Source: Pseudovirgaria hyperparasitica | Taxonomy: Eukaryota; Ascomycota; Dothideomycetes; Acrospermales; Acrospermaceae | DNA: 64,000 nucleotides | Assembly: GCF_010093815.1 (NCBI RefSeq) | Contig: NW_022985550.1 | Coordinates: forward strand, 1,811,074-1,875,073 | Direction of reading: 5' to 3' | Shown: piece after piece, positions 43,762 through 54,380 of the stretch | Position numbering within the stretch: the first letter of the stretch is position 1 | Layout of the letters: the number at the start of each line of letters is the position of its first letter | Program-made: the position numbers and the translations under genes | Notes under the pieces: generated by a model | What the model was told of the DNA's origin: nothing | Database searches by the model: none | The model's input: only the letters and a program-made list of their open reading frames with translations

Positions 43762-46700
43762 ATGGAGACTGTAGTCGCTCTCGGTCTTGCTGCGAACATA
43801 TGTCAATTTGTAGAGTGCACAATCGCTGTCATCAAAGATGGCAAATCCATATACGACGGAGTCTCTGGCTTGACGAAAGAATACGACGAAGTCCAGAAAA
43901 GAGCAAGCAGGCTTGCTGAGGCTGGCGTTGCGTTCCGCAAGCTGAGAATTGCACAGCTTGGATGTCAGCAAGATGACAAGTTAATCGAGCTTACAGAAGA
44001 TTCTATCGACGTAGCGAACGGATTATATCAAGAGTTCGAGAGGCTTAAAGGTAAAAGCACGAACAGGGTACTACAGGCCGCATTTGGCCTCGTGAAGAGC
44101 TACGGCGCGCGTGAAAGGATTGAGAAAAAGGTGCAACAATTGAAACTTATCCAACAAGATATCACTTCGCAAGGCATTACGGTAATGCTGTGAGTTAGGA
44201 GGTCTTTGTTCCTGGAGAACTCGACTGACCAGTGACGTCAATGCAGGTCTGACCTGGATCAGATAAAGCAGCAAATGAAAGACGACAAAGAACAGAGCCG
44301 ACAGTTCCAGATACAGCAACAGAAAGGAGAGGCTTCCATATCTGAACAGATCTCTGTTCTTGCAGATTCGATGATTCGGTCCTTTAGCTCACAATCAACC
44401 GTTTCACAAAGTCCCCAACAAGTAATTGATCACATAAACACGCTGCAGGAGCACCATTCACGGTGGAAAAGAGACAAGGAGTTGCGCCAAAAGAGGTACG
44501 CAGCCCTCAGGTCTCTCCAGTTTCACGAAATGATGTCCCGAAAGGATGGTATCAAGAACGCGCATACCAAAGACGTTGACTGGAGGAAAAAGGAGTAAAG
44601 TCTCTTGCGCGACTGGTTGAAGCACGATGACGGTATCTTCTGGATATCAGGCATACCCGGCTCTGGAAAGAGTGTCTTGATGAAATCCCTCATAGATGGT
44701 CATCAGACAGAGGAGCATCTGCTGTCGTGGGCTGGGGGCGCGAGGCTTGTGATCGCCAGTCATTACTTTTGGGCAACAGGCCCTGCAATTCTGAAATCGG
44801 AGAATGGAATGCTACGATCTCTGTTATTCGAGATATTCCGTTCGTGTCCTGAACTCGTGGACAAGATGTGTCCAGCCAGTCTGCTCGAGTATCCCGGGGA
44901 TAACGCCGCAGACTATCCTTGGTCCCTTATAGAGCTTCGGCAAAGTATACAGTCTATAAATCATCTGACAGGCCAGTATCGCTTTTGTTTCTTCATCGAT
45001 GGGCTCGACGAATACGATGACGCCTCGGAGTGGTCAGACGAATCACGGAGGGTTGTTCCCACCAGTGTAAACGACATCATCGAAATCGTTAGATCCCTGA
45101 CATGCTTGGCTGGAGTGAAAGTCTGCGTGTCAAGTAGACCATGGGTTGCATTCGATTCTGCATACGGACAACGACCCACGACCATGATCAGCCTCGAGGA
45201 GTTCAACTGGACGGAAATTCGCAAATATACAAAGGAGACAATCTTACCAATTGCGGAAAGCCTTCGGGATAATCCTTATAACAAGAAAGACTACTACGGG
45301 CTTCATAAAATCATAGAATATATTATGAGAGAATCGAAAGGCGCCTTCCTTTGGGTATATTTGGTCGTCAATAAGGTTGTGGTTGGTCTACGGCATAAAG
45401 ATAGTATAGACCTCCTCACCAAGCGAGTCAAAAACTTCCCCTCGGACCTTCCAGGATTCTACAAGCATATGCTAGACAACATGGATCCGGACTATGCAGA
45501 AGAAGCTCGAAAGATCATTTCAGTCGCTCTCTATGCCTATTATACTGGATATGAACCTTTGCATGTGTTACAATACTCATATATATGGTCGCAGCTTGAC
45601 ACAACTGGCGACTTTGGGTTATCAATACCAACACCATATCGGTGCGAGTCTGGTATGGAAGAGCTTATTAAGCACGCCACTAATCAGTTCCTTTCACGCT
45701 GTCCCGACTTCTTCCATGTGAAACGACTGCAACATGATTTTCCACACGATATTGAAGTACGTTTTATCCATCGAACTGTCGCGGAATTTATACGTGAGGA
45801 AATGGTAATATCGAAGTCAGAAAGAAACATGGATACACACTTCGACGTATCTAGGTTTTTGGCGAACAGTTTTCTTGCTTGCGTCAAGACTATGTTAAAT
45901 TCACCACTGACTCGCACATTGGCAATTCGCAATGTTCGGGGCCCCAGAGCTTGGCCTGGCGCAACCCGTCGACTAAAGCTTTTACCAGCTCGGTATCTGC
46001 CTATCATTCGAGCAGAGCTACATCTTTGGGAACAATTTACTTGCAAAGTAGTATTGTCTCAGTCGGAGGTGCTTTATAGTACAATAAATCAGAAACCGCT
46101 TATACACCATCCGCGAATTCGTCCCGCTCAAGATGATTTCTGGCAATGTCTCCTCGAGGAACGGCGGCGCATATTTGACCGTTATCGATTGGCCAAATTC
46201 GCATTGGCGAATGGAGGGACTTTCCACTGGTATGTTAAAGAAAGGGTTGCCAAGAATCGGAAGCTTCTGTATGAGATGCTGAACTTCAGGACTCCTGAAA
46301 GTCTCTCTGCTTTCCTATCAGTACAAGGCGTGAACGAGCCATTATTCAGCCAAGAACAATGGACAGTCTTTAACATCGGAGCAGCAGATGCATACGCCGC
46401 AGAAACACCATGGGGTCTATGGCTGAAGCGACTAAGCCAGTACTGTGTAATCTGCGCCAGAAAGGACCAAGACCTCGGACGAGTTGGAGTAGCGACTTCA
46501 TTCATCGAAAGTGGTGCAGATATGAGTCTTCGTCAGTATTACGAATTTTCTGACTGGGCATCCGTAGAAAAATTTGACACCCCACCGGACATCGGCCAAT
46601 CTGTCAACTGGAGAGGGCTCCACGGTTGGACCAGAATTTCGGTCGCGACAATACCTGCACAGGTATGTTCGATTGAGAAATTGAAGGTACGTCGGAGGTG

Positions 46701-46997
46701 TGCAGAGGAGATACATCTGAGGTGGGAAGGCGAGCTTTCACCCAGCGAGCTTTTGTTGTTCTACTTCAGGGACGCAACTCATCGCCGAGACATTAAGGAG
46801 GCAATCGAGCAGCAATCGAGAAGGCCGGGATTAAAGCGGAAGTCGGTCCACCAGCAGAGGCAGAGCACGAAACAGACACCATAAGCCTCCTCCCACCCAA
46901 AGACGACAACGTCTCTGTGTACGGCTCACAGCCATCACCAGCGCCAAAATCCCTACTAAGTCTCATCGACCCACTGAGATGGCTACGATGGTTCTAA
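43762..46997 (+). pseudogene. NLR-like NACHT P-loop ATPase gene, disrupted
   Basis: Host gene of the fungal STAND/NLR type, which often act in non-self recognition. Exon 1 is 43762-44189, with a 57-nt intron, then exon 2 from 44247. The N-terminal domain (METVVALGLAANICQFVEC, then SIYDGVSGLTKEYDEVQKRA) resembles the helical effector-type domains found on fungal NACHT proteins. A coiled-coil linker leads to the NTPase: Walker A GIPGSGKSVLMK (~44651), Walker B FFIDGLDEYDD (~44992), sensor VCVSSRPW. A helical C-terminal region without WD, ankyrin or TPR repeats follows. Two things look broken. An in-frame TAA at 44596-44598 separates linker from NTPase. An 11-bp tandem duplication at 46801-46822 shifts the frame, so the readable product ends at 46884; the other frame stays open to 46997 with a family-like tail. 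No intron explains the TAA without removing the FWISG segment. Confidence 0.75.
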
Positions 46998-48557
46998 CCA
47001 GGCACACGCCAACTACCCCTGCCGCAAAACACCCACAAACAAGTCCACACCGTAACTAGGCAACAACAGATTTACGGGCGTTGGCGTGTACGCAAGAGGT
47101 ACCTTCACACGGCGATATATATATATCTTGCCATGCTACATGTTTCTCCTCTCGCTCATCAGCTTCGCCCTGTTGTTTCCGCGTGAACTATGCAAACACG
47201 GGGGGGACTCGTGACGTCCGGTCCTAACTGTCGCTCTCGCTTGTTGTCCTGGACCTCTGGCGAGCTTTCTTTCTACCATCTCACCTGCACGACTTGGAGA
47301 ACCTCGGGGATCGTTCCGAAAGGAAACCCGCTGTCTGTCTGTGTGACGCGCCTCTTGTCTTGTGTCTGTTCAAGCTCTGTTGATCTTGGAGCTTTGGCTC
47401 GGATAGGGGGATGGGGGTGTTGCTGTGGATGAGGGTATTCTTTGTGCTTATGCTTATCTCTTTGTACGTAGTTCTTCTATAGCTTGCATATAACTCCTAT
47501 ATATCTCATATACATATTCTATGTTCTTTAATACACCTTTTTCTAACGTGTCTATTGGTATATATATGATATTATCTAACGATTCTTATATCTCTATATC
47601 CCCCTACATTGGCCCTTTCATATCAATAATAGTCTTAGGTATCTGGTATACCGCGTATACAGCAATAGACATAGTAGTACACTATATAGATAGATAGATG
47701 GCTGCATAGAAATGTAGAGTATAAAGCGCAGGCTGTACATATATACATATACTGTCTCGTCGTATATGTTCGATACTCGTATTCCTACGGAATCATAAAA
47801 AGATACAACGTTTTGTCTAGCGCCCGCTAGCGCCCTCACCAAAACCACGACCAAAAAACCACCTTTTACCATATATTAATCCAACCACGACCTTAATCAA
47901 AAATCTGACCGACAATTCTGTAGAGAATGAAATTCCGTGTAATTCTATATACTTTTTACTATCTGCAGCTGCGTCGTCGCGGACGAGTAGGGTTTACAAG
48001 CCTCTGGTGTCGCGTTTGGTGGCAGGTTCAAAAATTCGACTTCGCCGTGGATTTTCCGGCGTGCCTTAGTGCCTTAAATTCAAGACTGCACGCAGTCTGC
48101 CGGCCGCAGGCCACCCTAGTATTATATATATACATATACTACACTCGAATAGCCTTTAGCTCCTTACCATTATCAACACTATATATCATGCTTATTCCCT
48201 CTTCAAAACACACCAAGACAAAGGACATTATAAGCTCCAAACAAACCCCCCATTAATTTTGAATTTTTTTCTTTTCTTTTCTAAAATTGCAAAATCTACG
48301 CGAGCTACATCCAAAGAGAATCTCACAACTAGATGACAGAGTTACTCGAGTACAGGAAGGATGTAGAATAGGTCATTAGAACAAATACATGGAAAAAGCG
48401 CGCCAAATTGGATTCTCCAAAAGATGTGTGATTGTTCGACGTTGCGTGTGTCGTGTCAGGCATGTTGTTGGGCGGCGGGTCTTAGGGTCGTTTTGTTTTA
48501 TTTCGTGGCGATGTGGTGGTATAGATTTAGGGGTTTCGTCGGATTTGGTGTGGATGG
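46998..48557. other. AT-rich intergenic region
   Basis: 1.6 kb downstream of the NACHT gene. Bases 47440-48330 are AT-rich with TATA repeats and look like decayed, noncoding DNA. No gene or readable element was found. Confidence 0.45.
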
Positions 48558-48652
48558 ATGTATGTATGTATGTATGTATGTATGTATGTATGTATGTATG
48601 TATGTATGTATGTATGTATGTATGTATGTATGTATGTATGTATGTATGTATG
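48558..48652. repeat. (ATGT)24 microsatellite
   Basis: Perfect tetranucleotide repeat of 95 bp. It makes apparent Tyr-Ile-His-Thr or Met-Tyr-Val-Cys repeat frames that are not genes. Confidence 0.97.
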
Positions 48653-49066
48653 CATGTATATATGCACACGCGTATACAGACATGCACTATCATACGTCAA
48701 CCACCCAGCTACCACCCTATAACCCTACACGATCATGTCCATCTCAAAAAAAGGTTGCTCCGGAATAAGTATATCGTCGAAGCCGGCCCAGCCAGCAGCT
48801 ATAGACCAGCGCGTGCCCCAAGGGGACGGACTATAAAAAGCCGGTATATCGTCGAAGGTATGAGGGACAAAGGGACGGAGGACCAGCCATCTGCTGTAGC
48901 CCACCCCCAAGTATCCGACAAGTGAGCCCGAGAAGAATCGGCCGGAAGGCGAGACGAAGAGGGCATAGATGGCGAAAGCGAAGGAGCAAGACGAAGCATA
49001 AATCCAATCACAACCACCCCCCCGAGAACCCATGGATAAAGAGTGCGAATGCACCAACCCACCCCC
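48653..49066. other. Intergenic region
   Basis: 3' of the hypothetical minus-strand gene. No supported gene. Confidence 0.4.
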
Positions 49067-49751
49067 TCAACCCCCAAAAAACCTCCTCTTCTTCACCACC
49101 CTCCCAAACCGACTCCTCAACACCCCATCCACCCCCTCCACCGGCGACGGCGTCTCCGGCGTCTCCGGCGCCGCCACCACCCCCGAGCCCGAACCCGAAC
49201 CCGCCACACTCGGCGTCCTCGGCAGCGTATGCGGACACACCACCATCCCCTCCCGCGCCCCGCCCTCCGAACGAACCACAGCCCCCCTCCCCCTCCCCCT
49301 CTTCAGCCGCGTCCAGCGCCTCGCACGCGCCTTCGGCAGCGCCCTCCTCCTCTTCTTCCTGCCCAGCTGGGCCAGCGCCTCGGGGGACAAGTCGCGCGCG
49401 TACAACAGGGCCTGGCTCTCGATTGCGGAGCGGAAGACGGGTGCTAGGCCGCCTGTTTTCGGTCTTGCGGAGGCGGAACCGGATGCAGAGCCGGAGGCGG
49501 AGGAGGCCTCCTTTTTCTTCTCGGCCTTGGCGCGGGCGGCGAGCACGGCTTCGAGCTCGGCGGGGGGGGCGGGGGGAGGGGGGGGGGTGGTGGAGGGGGG
49601 GGGGGGGGGGGGGGGGGTCGAAGGCGGAAGGGAAGGGGTAGTTGTGGATTGGGAGGGTGGCGCGGGCGCGGAGGCGGGATTCGAGGTTGAGGTCGTGGAG
49701 GAGTTTGGTGTAGACGGCGTGGGGGAAGGTGATTGTTGGGACGGGGGGCAT
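49067..49751 (-). CDS. Hypothetical basic low-complexity protein, frame broken in a G/C tract
   Basis: From the ATG at 49751 the frame reads MPPVPTITFPHAVYTKLLHD, then LNLESRLRARATLPIHNYPF, a natural-looking N-terminus. It enters a C-homopolymer tract (plus-strand guanines at 49562-49617). Beyond it, a different frame is protein-like: KKKEASSASGSASGSASARP, APVFRSAIESQALLYARDLS, PEALAQLGRKKRRRALP, and an end at RSRFGRVVKKRRFFGG. Third codon positions on the minus strand are mostly G or C. The frame change in the homopolymer is probably a base-calling or assembly-length error, giving a protein of ~228 residues. The plus strand also has a long frame here, but it is Gly/Pro-biased and less protein-like. 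Family unknown. Confidence 0.42.
49562..49617. repeat. G-homopolymer tract
   Basis: Guanine-rich run of 56 bases that ends in 23 consecutive Gs. Its length is unlikely to be exact. Confidence 0.9.
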
Positions 49752-50957
49752 TGGTGGGTTGGTTGGTGGTGCGGAGATGGATAGGTCTCGTTTGTTTTTT
49801 GGGGGTGTAGGGAAGGGGGAGAATTGGGGATTGCTGGGTTGGGTATGTTAGTTTTGGGTTGGGTTGATGGGGTAGAATTTGGGGATTGCGGGATGGGGAG
49901 ATGGGGGGTGAGGGTGGTGATGGGGTGGAGTTGGGCTTGGGGGGATGGAGGTGGTGTGGTTTACATGCTTTGCTTGTTGTGTATATGTGGTGGTGGATGC
50001 TGGGTGTGGAGTGTTTGGGGACTTACTTGTATTGTGACGCACGCTATGCGAAATTCAGATATGATGTAAGATGCGTGGGGATGTGTGTATACGACACAGG
50101 TGTAGCAGAGAAGTTAGGGGATGGGATCTCTCGGGGGGAGGAGGCTGTTTAAATATGTCGTGGTTTGCGAGCGCTCTGAAGGTTTGGAAGCGCGGTACGC
50201 TACGAGGATAGAGGAGGGAGAAAGCCATAGAACGAGGTTCCAAACTTCCTAGACGGGGAAACATGTATTTTTTTTTCTTATGTGGCTCATCCAAGGAACG
50301 GGTATATGGAAGAGTATAGCGTGAGGGATCGTAGTAGGATGTTGTCCTTGTATGTCTAGGCGCGCTGAAGGACGTTGAGTCCATGGAGTCCATAGTCAAA
50401 CGGAGGAAACATGAGTCATAATAAGAATACAGCAAGTGAGTTACCGTAGAGTAGAGTCGATCCAAGTAGTTATTATCCTTGGTGTTGAGGCTGCTTGTGT
50501 TGTCGTCGCATACCAGTAGCATTCAAAGTGGGCTATCTGCATCCGGGAAAACATGTTGCCCGAAGAGGTATAGCGCTACGATGAAGCCCGCTACGCTACG
50601 CCCGTTCGGGCATAAGGCAGCCGCAGCTCCACCACATAAACCCGACTGCATCCCTTTGATTTTCCCGATACAGTCGTGTTCTAACCCGTACCCTGCACCG
50701 ACCAGCAGCACTTTTCATCTATATGTATACCTGATCAATGGGGTTTCTATTGACTAGTACTACTCTACATTCTTAATATTGCATGATGCCTTTGAGAAAT
50801 GCTCGGGGCACTGCCGAAGTTATACCGACGCGTCGTTGACTACGCCGCAGCTACTACCTAGTCTAGTACCTTATAAATCCATGGATAGATCTTTCTTAGC
50901 GGAAAAGCCCCATTTAAAGAGCCATTGCATGTACTAGTAGTATACCGCTTCGATCAG
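49752..50957. other. Intergenic region
   Basis: 1.2 kb. Bases 49780-50000 are G/T-rich. A 155-codon minus-strand frame at 50055-50522 lacks protein features. No supported gene. Confidence 0.4.
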
Positions 50958-52054
50958 ATGTCTGCACTCGCCCACGACGCGAGTCCTGTAGGAACAGACG
51001 CACAATCCGTGCCAGGCAGCGACCTTGATGCCCAGAAACCAGCCTCATCGACAGACGAGGGCCTCAAGAGCAACCAGACTTGTAGCTGTTTCCACTATGA
51101 TCTCGACCCTGATGAAACCGACCGATCGAGCGAGTTCGATGATTCTAACTTGCCTCCAGTCGTCATATTGAACGAGACCCCCTGGCCCGAGCCCGCCAGT
51201 CCCTTGTCACCATCAGAGGAGCAGAAGTGGGAGCCACTATTTGGACTAAGTACAGACACAGGTCTGCCAAATCAGGGCATCAAGAATATGGCTGCAATCG
51301 TTGAGCTCTTGCGAGAAGCCGGGATCGTGTGTTGCATGTCGTACGAGCCCGCACTCAGGTACTACGGAGCTAAGCGACTTGTTTTCGTAAGTCATGTCAT
51401 ATAAAGTTGTCTTTGGGCTTCTTTGGGTTTTCCTGACCCCCCCGATAGGAATGGATTTTTTGCATCCCGACGGAGCATGTCGAGAGTGCCTCTCAGTTGA
51501 TTCGAGAACGAACAAATGATTACGAGCCGTTTCGCCATCCAGATACCCAGCGTGTTTACAGCCTCGACCACTTTTTCCCTCGATTCAAAATTCGGGGACA
51601 TAGCGTCTTTTTCACCTTCATGTCTTCACAGGCGCTCAACATCCCATGCACGCCCGAAAACGTCGAGTTCAGCCCGAATGGAATACCGTACCCTAAGCTA
51701 CATGTATACACCCAGAGCCTCATCGACACATACAATGTGGTGGATCTTGTTGATCTAATTGACGGCATGGATCTCTCTATCGAATGGGGCAAGGCTCATC
51801 TCAATCTGGAGGGCCCGATCGATGTTGCCTGGGGCAGATGGACCGCGAATTTCGAGGCTGGCGGACAAGCCCCTCCTGACATGATCCCACGATGGTGCGC
51901 GGATCCACCTTCACGGCTTAGTATCTGGTTGAAATACGCGTCGGCGGAGAGGAAGTGGGCGAGTCGTGGGTTCAAGGCGCTTCCGAACGACGTCACGAGG
52001 TTTCGTAAACGTGGGCAGGGGGATCCGCGGCTGCGGCAGCGGGATTGGTGTTGA
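50958..52054 (+). CDS. Hypothetical fungal protein, 344 residues
   Basis: Exons are 50958-51386 and 51449-52054, joined across a 62-nt phase-0 intron. The ATG at 50958 gives 344 residues; an in-frame ATG at 50925 would add 11. The first ~110 residues are acidic and disordered. The folded part starts at NMAAIVELLREAGIVCCMSY, then EPALRYYGAKRLVFEWIFCI, PTEHVESASQLI, YSLDHFFPRFKIRGHSVF and KLHVYTQSLIDTYNVVDLVD. The pattern of a helix, a short loop with a Tyr-Gly pair and a beta strand resembles uncharacterised fungal proteins with a possible nucleotidyltransferase-like fold. No catalytic residues can be assigned. The C-terminus is basic. Confidence 0.75.
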
Positions 52055-52916
52055 GCGATAGAGGTTTTCGCATATATATAGTACTAGACTTGCGTGGCTA
52101 TCTGGCAAATGGTATATAGGGTTGTTGGGGTAGTAGTAGCAGTAGTCTGATGACGAAGAGAAAACTGCTCAAACATGTCTGGCCATGATGAACTCTAACT
52201 GGTATACAGTAGAACCTTGGCTATGGGATCACGTTGTACTTTACAGAAAGGAAAGATGTTCTTGGTGTTGGTTTGTGTCTGCTTGACGTCGTATAAAGAA
52301 TAATAATTAGCATACAGTAAGTAGTAAGATAGGAAGCAAATGATTGGCTGGCAATTTTTAGAAGTGGACCCATGTGTTTTCCGCCTTAGCCGAAGTGTGT
52401 GAGATGTTGGTGCCTGATTTTGCGCGAGTCGCTTGCACGGGGAGGAGGGGGAGGGCAAAATGAGGCGCGGGTATAGTTTTTTGGGTTTTTGGGTTTTTGG
52501 GATTTTTTGATATTCGACAACATACTCGACAACAAACCTTTTTTGCTGACTCGCGCGACTGTGATTCGGACTGCTCCATCGGGATGATTTCTCTGAAGGA
52601 GTTTTGATGGAAGGTTGGCGATGAGGGCAGGATATGTATGACATGAGGTCGCATGGCCAGGACCGAGCGACTAAGACCAACAGGGGGATGAACTAGTGGG
52701 ATGTGTTGTTGGATGCGCGGGTTGCAAGGGATATGGGGGGAAGGCGATGGTACAGTTAGAGAGGATGTGGTGAGATTAGGGCCGAAGTGGTGGTATGGTG
52801 CATCGGAGTATATTTTCGTATCTTTAATAGTTTAATAGTTTAGTAGTTTAATAGTGACTAGGTTACTAGGTAAACATGTATGTATGTAGATAATTCACAC
52901 AGACACAACAGACAGC

Positions 52917-52989
52917 CACGTAAGGCACATAAGGCACATAAGACACGTAAGGCATGTAAGGCATAACATGTAAGGCACGTAAGGCACAT
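52917..52989. repeat. TAAGGCACA-type tandem repeat
   Basis: About seven imperfect copies of a 9-10 bp unit (taaggcacat/cg). Confidence 0.85.
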
Positions 52990-53096
52990 CTCATCACTCT
53001 CTCTCTGTGCAGCCGGCGTCTAAAAGTTTGTGCAGTTTAGTCGCTACCAAACCTACCAATCTACTAATAACAACCTACTAATCACCTACCATTAAT

Positions 53097-53127
53097 CCCC
53101 CCCCCCCCCCCCCCCCCCCAAAAAAAA
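53097..53127. repeat. C23-A8 homopolymer tract
   Basis: 23 consecutive Cs, then eight As. The true lengths are uncertain. Confidence 0.9.
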
Positions 53128-53365
53128 ACGTCTCTCTTCCTTGTCCCCCGCCAGCCAGCCCAGCGCAGCGCAGCGCGCGCATCCCAGAAGCCTGCAAGAT
53201 GGCTGCATGTGCATCTATGCATGCATACCAAGGGAGGGAAAGGAGATGGTTGATTTATAGTAGCTTATTATTATGGCGCGCAGGGAGTCTGCTTCTGCGT
53301 AAAATATGCCATCGTCGCGCGACAGCCAATGATGCCTGTACAGACAACAAGAGAGCCCGACGCGA

Positions 53366-53405
53366 GGACAGGACAGGACAGGACAGGACAGGACAAGACA
53401 AGACA
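53366..53405. repeat. (GGACA)6 and AGACA minisatellite
   Basis: Six perfect GGACA units, then two AGACA units. Confidence 0.92.
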
Positions 53406-53479
53406 AGGCCAGCCAGCAGCCTACATAATACAGTGTGCGCGCGCGACAGACACCTCACAGTCAGTCAGTCAGTCATGGT

Positions 53480-53560
53480 GACGGGTGACGGTGACGGTGT
53501 TGTGGGTGACAGTGGTGACCGTGACAGTGACAGTGACGGTGACGGTGACAGTCAACCTTG
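53480..53560. repeat. GTGACR hexamer repeat
   Basis: Imperfect 6-bp repeat of gtgacg/gtgaca with interruptions. Confidence 0.85.
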
Positions 53561-54380
53561 AAATGGTCCATTTTGAGCGCAATATTATGCTGCCATTGCT
53601 ACTCATGCTAGGAAGTACGGATCACTACTAATTACTACAGTAACTACCACTAATGACTGCTGCTGATGGCTTCACTGGCGATGAGGGGAATGTACAGTGT
53701 GCGTTGAGAGGTCGCCCGTAGATCGGACCGCTATTATCATGCATGTCCACCACCGTCCACCGTCTCCACCATCAATCCATGGTTTATTATCCATCAGTGC
53801 ATCATCATCAGCATAATCATCATCACCAGCATCAGCATCAGCATCATCACCCCTCCTGCTCCTCCACGAAGCAAAGAGCGGTGTCATGCTAATATAGCAC
53901 CCTGTTTAGTGCTTGTGCTTTTCCACTTGGACAGCGTGGCGCCTCTTCTCCCCACATGCTCACTTTGTGCCCACTTTAGCTGTTAATTCCTCCCTCTATC
54001 CCCCCCTCCCCCCCCCCTCCCCTAAATTCTTCCCGGGTACCCCATGCAGCCTTTTTGCTTGTGGTCGGTGGTAGGGCCGCTTTTTACCCTGCTTGGGACG
54101 GTCTGTGCTTCCTTTCCGTAGCTTGCAACTCTCTCTCTCTACTCGCCGTTTTGCCTCTGCTCACGTCCCACTGCCTCACTCTCCTCTCAATCTAAACACT
54201 CACTCTTGTCTCTTCCTATCCACTTTCGCCTCTACCGCAACACTCGCCCTAGCCATTAATCGTCCCTCGTCGTCGTTAGTTATCTGTCGTCAGGCCCCCT
54301 CGCCATGATCTTGACCCGCTGAAGCCTCAACCTACCACCACCCAGACCCGCCCACAACCTTCTGTGCAAATCCCTTCAGG

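Larger units (their letters stand above)
52055..54380. other. Repeat-rich intergenic region and rxt3 leader
   Basis: 2.3 kb with no supported gene. It holds many tandem repeats, a 23-base C run and, from 54100, a C/T-rich leader typical of a fungal 5' UTR. Confidence 0.5.

Noticed and set aside
44590-44650. Intron that would remove the TAA in the NACHT gene
   Set aside because: A gtaaag donor exists at the stop, but every nearby acceptor breaks the frame or deletes the conserved FWISG segment.
47440-48330. Decayed transposable element
   Set aside because: The region is AT-rich, but I saw no terminal repeats, duplicated target or readable coding trace.
48376-48768. Tyr-Ile-His-Thr and Met-Tyr-Val-Cys repeat proteins
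   Set aside because: They are direct translations of the ATGT microsatellite.
50055-50522. 155-codon minus-strand frame
   Set aside because: No protein-like features, no promoter signs and a Ser/Tyr/Pro composition typical of chance frames.
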